Of a stretch of DNA of 57,170 bases, positions 40,976 to 51,948 are shown one piece after another. The notes beneath the pieces were generated by a model, which searched no databases, was not told the DNA's origin, and worked only from the letters and a program-made list of their open reading frames with translations. The DNA is from Bradyrhizobium cajani (GTDB taxonomy: Bacteria > Pseudomonadota > Alphaproteobacteria > Rhizobiales > Xanthobacteraceae): the NCBI RefSeq assembly GCF_009759665.1, contig NZ_WQNE01000041.1, positions 1-57,170 of the forward strand, read 5' to 3'. Every line of letters begins with the position of its first letter. The first letter of the stretch is position 1. A program made the position numbers and the translations under genes.

Positions 40976-42019
40976 ATGTCATCCAGATTTAAGGTCTTTA
41001 CCGGCACCGTGGCGATCGCCGCGCTGCTCTCCTTGTGCTCGCCCGCATTTGCGCAGTCGGATGATGCCGACCCCGAGATGCGGATCGAGCGGCTGGAGAA
41101 CCAGCTGCGCCAGCTCACCGGCCAGAACGAAGAGCTGCAATACCGCAACCGCCAGCTCGAGGAGCGGCTGCGGGCGCTCGAAGGCGGCGCGCAGGGTGCG
41201 CCCGGTCAAGCACCGGTCCAGCCCAACGTCGCGGCTGCACCGCCCGTCCAGGCGGCGCCGGTCTATCGCCAGCAGCCCGCGCAGCCGAACTACGAGCAGC
41301 CGCAGATCGCTTCTCCCGCGCCGATCGTTCAGGAGGCGCCGCCTCCGGGTGCGCCCGGCACGCGCCGCCGCGGCGATGCATTCGACCCGAACCAGAATCC
41401 GAACGCGCCGGGCGCACCGCGCGCGCTCGGCGGCGGGCAGCAGCCGATGTCGCCGGGCGCTCAGTCCGGAGCACCCGGCGGTCGCGGCGCCGGCGAGCCG
41501 CTCGATCTCGCCAACACCAGCCCCCGCTATCAGCCGCAGGCCGCGCCCCCGGCGGCACAGCCCGGCTATCCGCCGGCACAATCAGGCTATCCGGCACCGG
41601 GTGCCGGTGTGGGCCTTACCACCCTGCCGCCCTCGGCAACGCCGCGCGACGAGTTCGACCTCGGCATCGGCTACATGCAGCGCAAGGACTATGCGCTTGC
41701 CGAGCAGACCATGAAGAATTTCACGCAGAAATATCCGAGCGATCCGCTGCTCGGCGACGCGCAATACTGGCTCGGCGAGAGCTACTTCCAGCGCCAGCAA
41801 TATCGCGACTCGGCGGAAGCCTTCCTCGCTGTCACCACCAAATACGAGAAATCGGCCAAGGCGCCGGACGCCCTGCTGCGGCTCGGCCAGTCGCTCGCCG
41901 CGCTGAAGGAGAAGGAGGCCGCCTGCGCCGCCTTCGGCGAGGTCGGCCGCAAATATCCGCGCGCCTCCGCCGGCGTCAAAGCCGCTGTCGACCGCGAGCA
42001 GAAGCGGGTGAAGTGCTGA
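40976..42019 (+). CDS. cpoB: Cell division coordinator CpoB (YbgF)
   Basis: A 347-residue periplasmic protein. Signal peptide residues 1-25 (VAIAALLSLCSPAFA), a coiled coil over about 32-70 (MRIERLENQLRQLTGQNEELQYRNRQLEERLRAL), then a long Pro/Gln/Gly-rich linker (about 75-215) and a C-terminal TPR region (FDLGIGYMQRKDYALAEQTMKNFTQKYPSD and two further repeats). CpoB links the Tol-Pal machine to peptidoglycan synthesis. The linker is much longer than in enterobacteria. The ATG at 40976 is chosen because the signal starts there; two upstream in-frame codons give a basic extension. Confidence 0.92.
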   Translation: MSSRFKVFTGTVAIAALLSLCSPAFAQSDDADPEMRIERLENQLRQLTGQNEELQYRNRQLEERLRALEGGAQGAPGQAPVQPNVAAAPPVQAAPVYRQQPAQPNYEQPQIASPAPIVQEAPPPGAPGTRRRGDAFDPNQNPNAPGAPRALGGGQQPMSPGAQSGAPGGRGAGEPLDLANTSPRYQPQAAPPAAQPGYPPAQSGYPAPGAGVGLTTLPPSATPRDEFDLGIGYMQRKDYALAEQTMKNFTQKYPSDPLLGDAQYWLGESYFQRQQYRDSAEAFLAVTTKYEKSAKAPDALLRLGQSLAALKEKEAACAAFGEVGRKYPRASAGVKAAVDREQKRVKC

Positions 42020-42101
42020 CACCTCGTGTTTGAGCCCTGACAATGCGGATGCTGGTGCGCTAAACATCGCGATCATCCGCTGGCGATTGCTGGGCCGCGT
42101 C

Positions 42102-43163
42102 ATGTCAGACGACGACAACTCACCGATCTCGGCGCGCGAGGCGAAGCGCCTCTTCGCCGATCTGAAAGCTGCGCCGGCGCTGGTGCTCGCGGTCTCCGGC
42201 GGGCCCGACTCGGTCGCGCTGATGTGGCTCGCGGCGCGCTGGCAGCGCAGCCTTGCCCGCGGCCCGCACCTCACCGTCGTCACCGTCGATCACGGCCTGC
42301 GGAGAGAGGCGGCGCGCGAGGCGCGCGAGGTCAAGCGGCTGGCCGCCGAGCTCGGCCTGCCGCATCGGACCCTGCGCTGGCGCGGCGCCAAGCCGAAGAC
42401 GGGACTGCCTGCGGCCGCGCGCGAAGCCCGCTACCGCCTGCTCGCGCAGGCCGCGCGGGCCGCCGGCGCCAGCCACGTGCTGACCGCGCACACCCGCGAC
42501 GACCAGGCCGAGACGCTGTTGATGCGCCTCTTGCGCGGCAGCGGCATTGCCGGGCTGTCGGCGATGGCGCGTCTGTCCGAGCGCGACGGCATCCTCATCG
42601 CGCGCCCGCTGCTCGATGTCGCGAAGTCGCAGCTGGTCGCGACGCTGAAGCGGGCCAAGGTCGGCTTCGCCGATGATCCAACCAATCGCGACACCGCCTT
42701 CACCCGGCCGCGGCTGCGCGCGCTGCTGCCGCAGCTCGCGGCCGAGGGCGGCGACGTCAGAAATCTGGCGCGGCTTGCGGCGCGGCTGGCGCGCGCCAAC
42801 GCGGCGGTCGAGGTGCTAGCCGACGGCGCCGAGCGCTTCCTCCGCGTGCGGGATCGCGGCGATGCGCCGCATCTCCGGGGCGCGCGGAGCTTCGATGCGT
42901 CGGCATTTGCCGCCCTGCCGGAGGAGGTCCGGCTGCGGCTATTGCTGCGGGCGGTCAACGCCTTCGGGCACGAGGGGCCGGCGGAACTCGGCAAGGTCGA
43001 AGCTCTCCTGGCCGCGCTCGATCAGGCCATCGCGGGCCCCCGTACAGCCGCAAATGGCCGGCCGATGCTGAAGCAGACCCTTGCGGGAGCCTTGATCAGC
43101 CTTGCCGGGGGGCGTATCCACATCGCGCCGGCGCCGACGCGGCGAGGCAAGGGCGGATCATGA
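42102..43163 (+). CDS. tilS: tRNA(Ile)-lysidine synthetase
   Basis: A 353-residue N-type ATP pyrophosphatase. The PP-loop SGGPDSVAL is near residues 32-40, with TVDHGLR and HTRDDQAETLLMRLLRGSG further on. It converts the wobble C of the CAU anticodon of tRNA-Ile to lysidine, an essential step. The C-terminal region is shorter than in E. coli TilS. The ATG at 42102 is preferred to a TTG at 42030 because the family sequence starts soon after. It lies between cpoB and ftsH, an arrangement common in alphaproteobacteria. Confidence 0.92.
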   Translation: MSDDDNSPISAREAKRLFADLKAAPALVLAVSGGPDSVALMWLAARWQRSLARGPHLTVVTVDHGLRREAAREAREVKRLAAELGLPHRTLRWRGAKPKTGLPAAAREARYRLLAQAARAAGASHVLTAHTRDDQAETLLMRLLRGSGIAGLSAMARLSERDGILIARPLLDVAKSQLVATLKRAKVGFADDPTNRDTAFTRPRLRALLPQLAAEGGDVRNLARLAARLARANAAVEVLADGAERFLRVRDRGDAPHLRGARSFDASAFAALPEEVRLRLLLRAVNAFGHEGPAELGKVEALLAALDQAIAGPRTAANGRPMLKQTLAGALISLAGGRIHIAPAPTRRGKGGS

Positions 43164-43256
43164 CACCGGCCGTTTCAGATGTACCGTGTCAGGACACCTT
43201 AACCAGGCAGGAAAAACCCCGGCCAGGTCGCCATTATTTCAGCGGGAATCGCTCTA

Positions 43257-43279
43257 AGATGGGATAAATAGTCCCATCT
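43257..43279 (+). promoter_or_regulatory. Inverted repeat in the ftsH leader region
   Basis: AGATGGGA and TCCCATCT are perfect 8-bp arms around the seven-base loop TAAATAG, 150 bases before the ftsH ATG. It could be an operator or a leader hairpin; no T-run follows. Confidence 0.45.
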
Positions 43280-43428
43280 CGTTCCCTTGGCAGCGACCGG
43301 GGCGGCACCTAAATTGTATGCGTCTAACGATGAGGATTCCTTGGGGATTTCCTCGCAGCCCAAGTGACTGGGTCAAGTAACTCCCGAAGGATCAGGGCCG
43401 CGATCCGCGCGACCACGAAGGAAGATCG

Positions 43429-45351
<1,923 letters not shown>

Positions 45352-45374
45352 TCGCCGGGCGGCAGATCGAATTG

Positions 45375-45403
45375 AAAAACGCGGCGGCAACGCCGCGTTT
45401 TTT
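45375..45403 (+). terminator. Rho-independent terminator after ftsH
   Basis: AAAAACGCGGCG pairs with CGCCGCGTTTTT around GCAA and ends in a T-run. Confidence 0.92.
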
Positions 45404-45427
45404 ATTGGCCAGCGTTCACGAGTGCCT

Positions 45428-45514
45428 CGTCATTGCGAGGAGCTCTTGCGACGAAGCAATCCAGACCGCCTCCGCACAGGCACCCTGGATTGCTTCGCTG
45501 CGCTCGCAATGACG
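45428..45514. repeat. CGTCATTGCGAG-type inverted repeat
   Basis: CGTCATTGCGAGG...GAAGCAATCCAG at the left and CTGGATTGCTTCG...CTCGCAATGACG at the right form a long imperfect hairpin between ftsH and the next gene. The type is frequent in Bradyrhizobium genomes. Confidence 0.8.
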
Positions 45515-45558
45515 GTGTTGAGAGAGCGCCGCTCGCAATGACTTGAAGCCAGCTTCGC

Positions 45559-45649
45559 AGGGTGGGCAAAGGCGCTCTTGCGCCGTGCCCACCATCTTTC
45601 GGAAGTCGCGGCAGACGTGGTGGGCACGCTTGCGCTTTGCCCACCCTAC
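45559..45649. repeat. AGGGTGGGCAAAG inverted repeat
   Basis: AGGGTGGGCAAAGGCGC is mirrored by GCGCTTTGCCCACCCT, with an inner GTGCCCACCA/TGGTGGGCAC pair. It lies just past the stop of the convergent hydrolase gene. Confidence 0.78.
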
Positions 45650-45656
45650 AGGCCAC

Positions 45657-46520
45657 TCATTTCGGCGTTGCGCGCTCACCGCCACGCCCGAGGAAATGCA
45701 GCACGTCATCATTGAACTGCGCGGGATCCTGCAGGAACGAGAAGTGACTGACCTCCGGCTGGATCAGCAGGCCGGCCCCCGGAATGTTCGCCGCCATGAA
45801 CTCCGTGTTCTCGCGCTTGATCGCCTCGTCATGGTCGCCGTCCACGATCCAGGTCGGGACCTTGATCGCCGCAAGGTCCGAGGCCGTCCATTTCGGCTGG
45901 CTCTCCCACATTTTGGTGATCTCCGCGACGAAGTTCTTGTACTCGGTCGGGGTCGGCGACAGGCGCGTGTATTCCTCTCCGGCCCTCGCGATGTAGGCAT
46001 TGAAGACGTCGCTTGTCGCAATGTCCGCAACGCCTGACGGATCCGAGTTTGCGGCGAAGGCAAACAGCCTGCTCACCCGCTCCGGATGCTTCATGGCGAT
46101 GTCGAGGCCGATGATCGCGCCGTCGCTCCAGCCCACGATCGCCGCTTTCCTGATCTTCAGATGGTCGAGCAGCCCGACCACGTCCGAGGCCATCAGGTCG
46201 TAGCCATACGGCTCCTGATTGCGGCTGCTGCGCCCGTGGCCGCGGCTCTCCATGACGATGACCTGATAGTGCCGTTGCAGCGCACGGACCTGGTGGCCCC
46301 AGTAATTGGCATTGGCGAGGCCGCCATGCAGCAACAGCACGGGCTGCCCGCGGCCGAACACGGCGTACCAGATCCTGACCCCGTTGACGGGCGCGAAGCC
46401 GCTCTGCGTTGCCTTGGGCAATGTCGGCGTCGGCGGCAGGTTCAGCCATTGCGGCGCGGCTTGCGCTGCGCCGATCGAGACCGTGACGAGCAATGCGATG
46501 AAGAGATTGCGAAGCGGCAT
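45657..46520 (-). CDS. Exported alpha/beta hydrolase
   Basis: A 287-residue protein with a signal peptide (LFIALLVTVSIGAAQA, cleaved near residue 20). The alpha/beta hydrolase core has the oxyanion HGGLANANYW, a Ser nucleophile in GWSDGAI, the acid in VDGDHDEA and the His in VSHFSF. Unlike the hydrolase at 4622 it has a Ser nucleophile, so an esterase or C-C hydrolase is more likely than an epoxide hydrolase. The ATG at 46520 is used because the signal starts there. The substrate is unknown. Confidence 0.85.
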   Translation of the reverse strand: MPLRNLFIALLVTVSIGAAQAAPQWLNLPPTPTLPKATQSGFAPVNGVRIWYAVFGRGQPVLLLHGGLANANYWGHQVRALQRHYQVIVMESRGHGRSSRNQEPYGYDLMASDVVGLLDHLKIRKAAIVGWSDGAIIGLDIAMKHPERVSRLFAFAANSDPSGVADIATSDVFNAYIARAGEEYTRLSPTPTEYKNFVAEITKMWESQPKWTASDLAAIKVPTWIVDGDHDEAIKRENTEFMAANIPGAGLLIQPEVSHFSFLQDPAQFNDDVLHFLGRGGERATPK

Positions 46521-46668
46521 GATGCGCCTTCCTGTTCGACCGTCAGCTATTACCGCACGGCAAACGGGCGCGTCACCTGCCGGGACGGTCAGCACCGAGA
46601 AGTGAAGCTCCCTGATCTCCACTTGCCGGGGCAGACGACGCCGGAGATCGCGAGCACCACCAGCGGCT

Positions 46669-47910
46669 TTATTTCGCTGTGACGTGTTCGCCAAGGAACT
46701 TCGCCGGGCTGCGCAACGTGCCGAAGACGAGGCCGATGAGAGCGACGATGAGGAGGGGCGATAGCCGCCCCGCCGGGATATAGACCGCCGGACTGAGCAA
46801 CGGCACCATCCAGATGCCGAGCCCGATCAGCCAGTCGCGAAAGCGCGGAGTATCGATCGATGCGGCAAGCCACAGCACGATGGCGACCGCCAGCAGCGTC
46901 GCGTCATAGGGCCCCGAATGCGGCGCCGCCAGCACGGTTGCCGCAAGCAACACGATCAGTCTGTTGTCGGTACTGAGCGAGGAGCGAAATGCCGCGAAGG
47001 TCGCTGCCGCGCTCGAAAGGATTGCGGCCAGTTGCAGGATCGATGCCAGCCGTTCCGGCAGGCCCAGCAGCACCGCGCAGGCCCACACGCTGTGACCCCA
47101 GATGCGGCCATAGGTCAGCCATTTTGCATCGGGGCTGACCAGATTGTTGAACGCCTGCGGTATCCACCACAGCCACAATTCGACGCCAAAAATCATGGCA
47201 CTTGCAGCCGCCAATGCGAATGCCGAGCAGGCGGCGGCGCACAGGCTGCGATACTGGCGCAGGCCCAGCAGCGCGAGCGGGACGAGCAGGAAGAATTGCG
47301 GCTTGAAGCTCAGGAGCCCGAGGATTGCACCGCCAAGGAGCGGTCGCGGTCCGAGCAGCCTGACGCCTGCGACCAGCAGCGCGGCGACGAGAAAGGCGCA
47401 TTGTCCATCGGCCAGATTGAGAGATGCGGATGGCGAGATCAGCACGGCCGCGATGATCCAGGGCGTCAGTCGCGGTTGATCGGCCCGGTTGCGAAGCGCC
47501 CAGGCCAGGAGGCCTGCGGTCGCGGCCTGGAATGCGACATAGGAGCCGACGAAACCAAGCGGCGCGAATGGCAGCAGCAGAACGAGAAAGCTGGGCGGAT
47601 AGAACCATGGACGGAACGCCAGAGGCACCGTGAGCCATGATGCGAACGACTGGTTGAGATAGGCGGTGAACGCGTCGCCATCGGTGACCAGCGCAGGATT
47701 GCCGGCCAGCACCGATCTGACGGCACCGTAAAACACCATCCAGTCAGTGCCGGGCGCGATGTGGTTCAGCCCGATCCAGCCGGGATGGACGAAGGTGGAG
47801 ATCAGGATGCCCCAGCCGAAGAGCGTTGCGATCGACAGCGCCGGCAGCAGCATGAGGGGAATCCAGATCCAGCTGCGCGATCCACCTGACGTCGTCTGTT
47901 GAACGGACAC
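46669..47910 (-). CDS. GT87/DUF2029-like polytopic mannosyltransferase-type protein
   Basis: A 413-residue protein with about ten membrane helices. The first periplasmic loop contains GTDWMVFYGA (an Asp of the GT-C catalytic type) and YPPSFLVLLLPFAPLG, typical of GT87 enzymes, which use polyprenyl-phosphate sugars. The acceptor is unknown. The GTG start directly abuts the TAA stop of the upstream gene with no gap, so it is translationally coupled to the 503-residue membrane protein before it. Confidence 0.78.
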   Translation of the reverse strand: MSVQQTTSGGSRSWIWIPLMLLPALSIATLFGWGILISTFVHPGWIGLNHIAPGTDWMVFYGAVRSVLAGNPALVTDGDAFTAYLNQSFASWLTVPLAFRPWFYPPSFLVLLLPFAPLGFVGSYVAFQAATAGLLAWALRNRADQPRLTPWIIAAVLISPSASLNLADGQCAFLVAALLVAGVRLLGPRPLLGGAILGLLSFKPQFFLLVPLALLGLRQYRSLCAAACSAFALAAASAMIFGVELWLWWIPQAFNNLVSPDAKWLTYGRIWGHSVWACAVLLGLPERLASILQLAAILSSAAATFAAFRSSLSTDNRLIVLLAATVLAAPHSGPYDATLLAVAIVLWLAASIDTPRFRDWLIGLGIWMVPLLSPAVYIPAGRLSPLLIVALIGLVFGTLRSPAKFLGEHVTAK

Positions 47911-49422
47911 TTACTTGAAAGCCCCCTTCGCGGTTTCCGCTTCCGGCGCCACATCGGTCTGCGCGCCGGTTCGCACATGGATCACCGCAACATCATCCGT
48001 ATGGATCCGCTTCCAGCCCCTGAGCTGGTCGAGGATCTGCGGGCCCGGCGCATCGGCGACCAGGAGCGTCGCGTCGATCTTGTATTCGTCGAGCAGGCGA
48101 GGCAGGAGCTCGGGCTTCTTGCCCTCCGTCGCCTTGAAGAAGTCCATGACGAACTTCTCGCCATAGAGCTCGGCGCGGCCGTCGATGAAGACCGGGATGT
48201 TGCGTGAGATCAGATAGCCGCCGAACTGATAGGCATTGAAGATGCGCTGCGGCTTGCGTTGCTCGAGCAGGTCTACTGCGGCAACGGGCGTGTGCGTCAT
48301 GGTGAAGGCGAAGCGGTGGTGCCCCATATGGAGCACGGTCGAGGTCCAGCTTGCGGCCACGATCATCAGCGCGCCAAGCGCGGTGACATGGCGGGCCGGC
48401 CAGCGGTCGGCGCCGGGCGCATCCGTCGGCGCGCGCGGGAACATCTCGCCGAGCGGTTTTGCCAGCACCAGCGGCACCAGGAAGGCAAAGGCGTCGACGC
48501 TCCTGACGTGGGTCAGCGCGCTCCATGTCAGGAACAGGATCAGGAAGATCCGTGGCGCCGAGAGCACGAGGCCGCGATAATAGCCGAGTGCGATCAAGCC
48601 GAGCAGGGCGCCTTCAAACGACGTGAACGTGGCAAAGTTTGCCGGCATCCATTCGAAGATCACCGAGAGCAGCTCGCCGAGACTGAGGATGTTGGTCGCA
48701 CCCAGCAGCGTCCGCCAGCCGTAAGGCGTGCAGCAGCTCGCGATCAATGCGCCGACGCCGAACAGCACCCAGCGCATGAACAGCCGAAGCCGTCGTCCCT
48801 TCTCGGCATGCTCGACCGCTTCGAGCGAGATCGGTCCGATCAGCGCGAGACCCAGCACGAAACCGCCATGCAGGTTCGCCCAGAGCGCCATCAGCGGCAG
48901 CCAATGCCAGGACGGCGCGCTCCTGCGATCGGCCGCCGCCATCAGCAGGCCGACCCAGGCCACCATGACGGGCAGCGCCAGGATATGCGGACGCGCCAGC
49001 ACGTGATGCATCGACAGCAGCAGCGCCAGCAGCGCGAACAGCACCGCGCGTGGTGCCTCGATCTGCGCGTCGAGCAGGTGGACGAAGATGGCAGCCGTGA
49101 GCGCCATCGCGACCGCGGTGAGGATCACCGGGCCCGCCCAGTCCCACTGCGCGTAGGAGAAGGCAAACAGCACCTGTGACAGCCACGACGTCGAGATCCA
49201 GGACTCGCCCGTCCGCGTGAAGGAGTAGAAATCCGTGTACGGCATGGCGCCGTGATCGAGGATCCACTGCCCGATCTTGATCTGCCAGAACGAGTCGGAG
49301 TCCTGAAGCAGCGTGTCGCCGACATGGAGGAAGAACAGATAGACGCCGGCACCGACGCACAGCGGCACCAGTGCGCGTGCGCGGCTCTGCACCGCGATGC
49401 TGTTGGCAAAGGAAAGCGACAT
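47911..49422 (-). CDS. Polytopic GT-C-like membrane protein, paralogue 1
   Basis: A 503-residue protein with about ten membrane helices and a soluble C-terminal part. The first loop, LLQDSDSFWQIKIGQWILDHG, has the Asp-x-Asp pattern seen in many GT-C-type glycosyltransferases. LARPHILALPVM, ALWANLHGGFV and SCCTPYGW follow, and the C-terminus has GGYLISRNIPVFIDGRAELYGEKF. All of these recur in the protein at 50141-51631. The specific function is unknown; transfer of a lipid-linked sugar is inferred. The ATG at 49422 is preferred because upstream codons lie in an interspersed repeat. Confidence 0.7.
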   Translation of the reverse strand: MSLSFANSIAVQSRARALVPLCVGAGVYLFFLHVGDTLLQDSDSFWQIKIGQWILDHGAMPYTDFYSFTRTGESWISTSWLSQVLFAFSYAQWDWAGPVILTAVAMALTAAIFVHLLDAQIEAPRAVLFALLALLLSMHHVLARPHILALPVMVAWVGLLMAAADRRSAPSWHWLPLMALWANLHGGFVLGLALIGPISLEAVEHAEKGRRLRLFMRWVLFGVGALIASCCTPYGWRTLLGATNILSLGELLSVIFEWMPANFATFTSFEGALLGLIALGYYRGLVLSAPRIFLILFLTWSALTHVRSVDAFAFLVPLVLAKPLGEMFPRAPTDAPGADRWPARHVTALGALMIVAASWTSTVLHMGHHRFAFTMTHTPVAAVDLLEQRKPQRIFNAYQFGGYLISRNIPVFIDGRAELYGEKFVMDFFKATEGKKPELLPRLLDEYKIDATLLVADAPGPQILDQLRGWKRIHTDDVAVIHVRTGAQTDVAPEAETAKGAFK

Positions 49423-49844
49423 GCCGCCTCGTCGTCCTGCTTGTTCTTGTCGGTCGAGCATGATCCGGAAAAGTGTGTAGCGGTTTTCCCTCGCGACAAA
49501 CGCGGAACGCGTTTGCGCGGAGATCATGCTCAAACAATAACCCGAAGCGCGATGAACGATTCGTCCCGTCGCGCTTCAGGCCGAGCCGGCGGCATTGGAC
49601 CACGCGTGGTCATAACTTCGGGTAAATCGTCAAGTTCGTTCCTGCCCCGAATACCGACGATTTAACTGATTGTTTTCAATTCTCCTTTACCAACGGCCAA
49701 TACGCGCAAGCCGCTCCGTGTTTACGCAGCTGAATTAACTGCGGCGCAATTCTTTGCCACTAGGTTTTTTCCATGGTCGGGCGGCGCTGGGAAGCCGAAA
49801 AGACCGGACCAGTTGTAGCCACGTGTACTCTTTGGGAGCAGTCT
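49423..49844. other. Intergenic region with repeat copy 3 and pilin promoter
   Basis: No gene is seen. Besides the repeat at 49457-49579 there is a perfect 14-bp palindrome GACCACGCGTGGTC (49598-49611) and a T-rich stretch before the pilin gene, which presumably carries the pilin promoter. Confidence 0.55.
49457..49579. repeat. Bradyrhizobium-type interspersed repeat, copy 3
   Basis: A 123-bp element in the same orientation as copy 1, including the central AACGCGGAACGCGTTTGCG block. Its terminal dyad has drifted (GAAGCGCGATG, GTCGCGCTTC). Confidence 0.83.
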
Positions 49845-50009
49845 ATGAAGAACCTCGTTTCGCGTTTCGTGAAAGACGAATCCGGCGCCACCGCCATTGA
49901 ATACGGCCTGATCGCTGCCGGCATCGCGCTGGCGATCATCACCGTCGTCAACAACCTCGGCACGGCGCTGAACACCAAGTTCACCTCGATCTCGACCAGC
50001 CTCAAGTAA
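49845..50009 (+). CDS. Flp-family type IVb pilin
   Basis: A 54-residue prepilin. After a short basic leader (KNLVSRFVKDESG) comes the Flp processing region ATAIEYGLIAAGIALAIITVV with Glu and Tyr at positions 5 and 6 after the cut. Such pilins are cleaved by a TadV/CpaA peptidase and assembled by the Tad machine for adhesion. GGGAG six bases before the ATG supports the start. No other tad/cpa gene is in the window, so it is an orphan pilin. It lies between two paralogous membrane-protein genes on the opposite strand. Confidence 0.93.
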   Translation: MKNLVSRFVKDESGATAIEYGLIAAGIALAIITVVNNLGTALNTKFTSISTSLK

Positions 50010-50030
50010 GGCCGGCGAACCGAAAGTCGA

Positions 50031-50063
50031 AAGAGCCTCGTCCAAGACGAGGCTCTTTTCTTT
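50031..50063 (+). terminator. Rho-independent terminator after pilin gene
   Basis: AAGAGCCTCGTC pairs with GACGAGGCTCTT around CAA and is followed by TTCTTTT. Confidence 0.93.
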
Positions 50064-50140
50064 TCTGCGCTGGTTTGCAAGACGCAGCAAAGCGTCCGCG
50101 CACGTACAAGGCAGCGAGAATCAACGGGCCAGTTCGCGGC

Positions 50141-51631
50141 TCATCGTGACGTGGAGGGTTTCGCCGGTGCGTCGTCGCGCACGTGAACCACCACGATGTC
50201 ATCCGCATAGAGCCGCTTCCAGCCCGGCAAATGGTCCATTATCCTCGAGGCGGGGACTGTGGTGTTCAGCAGCGTCGCGTCGATCCGGTAGGTTTCGAGC
50301 AGACGCAGCAGAGTGTCTACGTTCTTGCCCTCGATGGCGTCGAAATAGTCGAGCACGAACCGCTCCCCATACAGCTCGGCGCGGCCGTCGATGAAGGCCT
50401 TGACGTTGCGGGAGATCAGATAACCTCCGATCGGGGCCGTGCTGAAGATACGCTCTGCGTGGCGCCGCTCGAGCAGGTCGACCGCGGCTGCGGGGGAGTG
50501 GTTACCGATAAAGGCATACCGGGACGGCGTGGCATAGGACCGTGTGATGCTCCAGCCGGCCGCGACGATCGCGAGCGCCGCGATTGCGGTCAATGCAAGG
50601 GAGGGCCGGGATTCCGCCGCCCTGAACGCGACCGTTCTCGTCACGCCCCAATGGTCGGCGAACGGCTTGGCCAGCACGAGCGGTGTCAACATCGCAAAGG
50701 CTTCGATGTTTCTGACGTGGTTGAGTGCCGCCCAGACCAGGCCGAGCAGCAAGAGAATACGGGTCCAGGACAGCACCACCCCGCTGTAGTAGCCGATGGC
50801 GATCAATCCGAGCAGGCTGGCTCCAAACAAATCGAGCGAGCTGAAATCGGCGGGCACCCATTCCGGGATCATCAAGAGCGCCTTGCCGAGCCCGAGGATC
50901 TTGGTCGTTGCGAGCGGCGTGTTCCAGCCATAGGGCGTGCAGCAGCTTGCGGCAAGCGCCGCAAATCCGAACAAGGCCCAGCGCGCCGCCAGTGCAAATC
51001 GGTCCTTGCGCTCCGTGGACGCGAGCGCATCGAGGCCAATGGGGCCGATCAGTGCCAGGCCCATGACGAAACCGCCGTGAAGATTGGCCCACAGCGCCAT
51101 GAGGGGCAGCAGCAGCCAGGAGGGGGCAGTGCGCCGATCGGCGGCCGCCAGCAGCCCGCCGACAAAGGCCAGCATGACCGGCAGCGCCAGCATGTGCGGA
51201 CGGGCAAGAAAGTGGCCCATCGACATCGCGAGGAGCGGGGTGAGGAGCACGAAGGCGCGCGCAGGCTCCAGATAAGGCTCGAGCAGGTAGATGAAGATCG
51301 CTGCGGTCGCTCCGATCGCAAGCGATGTCAGGATCACCGCGCCCGACCAGTTCGACGGCTCGTAGGCCAGTGCGAACAGGACTTGCGCCAGCCAGGAGCT
51401 CGAGAACCACGCTTCGCCGGCTCGCGTGAACGAATAGATGTCGGTATGGGGCAGTGCGCGGTTTTCGAGGATCCACTGCCCGACCTTGATCTGCCACAGC
51501 GTATCGGAATCCCGCAGCATGATGTCGCCGACGCCCAGAAAGAACATGTAGACGAGGGCGCCGATGCAGAATGGCATGAGCCAGCGTGCAACGCCTCGAA
51601 TGGGCATGGTGCTTGTGATGGAAACCGACAT
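50141..51631 (-). CDS. Polytopic GT-C-like membrane protein, paralogue 2
   Basis: A 496-residue protein collinear with the one at 47911-49422. Shared segments include DSDTLWQIKVGQWILEN, YSFTRAGEAW, LARPHMLALPVM, ALWANLHGGFV, SCCTPYGW, GGYLISRN and FIDGRAELYGERF, with lower identity in the membrane helices. It probably arose by local duplication. The ATG at 51631 begins the conserved part; 17 upstream codons are open but poorly supported. The pilin gene and its terminator lie between the two copies. Confidence 0.7.
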   Translation of the reverse strand: MSVSITSTMPIRGVARWLMPFCIGALVYMFFLGVGDIMLRDSDTLWQIKVGQWILENRALPHTDIYSFTRAGEAWFSSSWLAQVLFALAYEPSNWSGAVILTSLAIGATAAIFIYLLEPYLEPARAFVLLTPLLAMSMGHFLARPHMLALPVMLAFVGGLLAAADRRTAPSWLLLPLMALWANLHGGFVMGLALIGPIGLDALASTERKDRFALAARWALFGFAALAASCCTPYGWNTPLATTKILGLGKALLMIPEWVPADFSSLDLFGASLLGLIAIGYYSGVVLSWTRILLLLGLVWAALNHVRNIEAFAMLTPLVLAKPFADHWGVTRTVAFRAAESRPSLALTAIAALAIVAAGWSITRSYATPSRYAFIGNHSPAAAVDLLERRHAERIFSTAPIGGYLISRNVKAFIDGRAELYGERFVLDYFDAIEGKNVDTLLRLLETYRIDATLLNTTVPASRIMDHLPGWKRLYADDIVVVHVRDDAPAKPSTSR

Positions 51632-51948
51632 CGCACTCTCGGGCCTGGGCGTCAGCGCGCAACAGCGCGCAAGCGTCGGCAACTAGAGCATGTTCGCTTC
51701 TAAATTGGGGTAAACTGGACCGGATCGCCACGGCCACGCTGTGCAAGGATGCGTTTACCTGTCTGCATGCGCTTTGGAATGGCGTGTCGCACGTCTGCGC
51801 ATTTGCATCTTGTCATTCACTCTGAATATTTGTTCAGTTCTTGAGGGCGATTTGGGCGAAAGACAGCGAATGAGCATGCGGCCGCCGGGCTTTGGGCCGG
51901 GCCGGGTGCGAGAAATCCTCAGTTTCTTTTGCTTCTCTGCCGTTTCGC
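51632..51948. other. Intergenic region with a tetR-promoter-like copy
   Basis: No gene is seen. It contains a 57-bp segment (51798-51854) with the dyad CTGAA-N6-TTCAG at 51822-51837, repeated at 54700-54757 in front of a tetR gene. Similarity continues weakly to about 51905. Confidence 0.6.
51798..51854 (+). repeat. 57-bp direct repeat, left copy (tetR promoter-like)
   Basis: It matches 54700-54757 with four mismatches and one indel. Both contain GCATTTGCATCTTGTCAT and the CTGAA/TTCAG dyad. Confidence 0.82.

Noticed and set aside
41180..41640. Repetitive Pro/Gln-coding DNA
   Set aside because: It is the disordered linker of CpoB, not a DNA repeat array.
49423..49533. N-terminal extension of the GT-C-like protein to 49533
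   Set aside because: The extra codons lie inside an interspersed repeat and lack the membrane-protein character of the rest.
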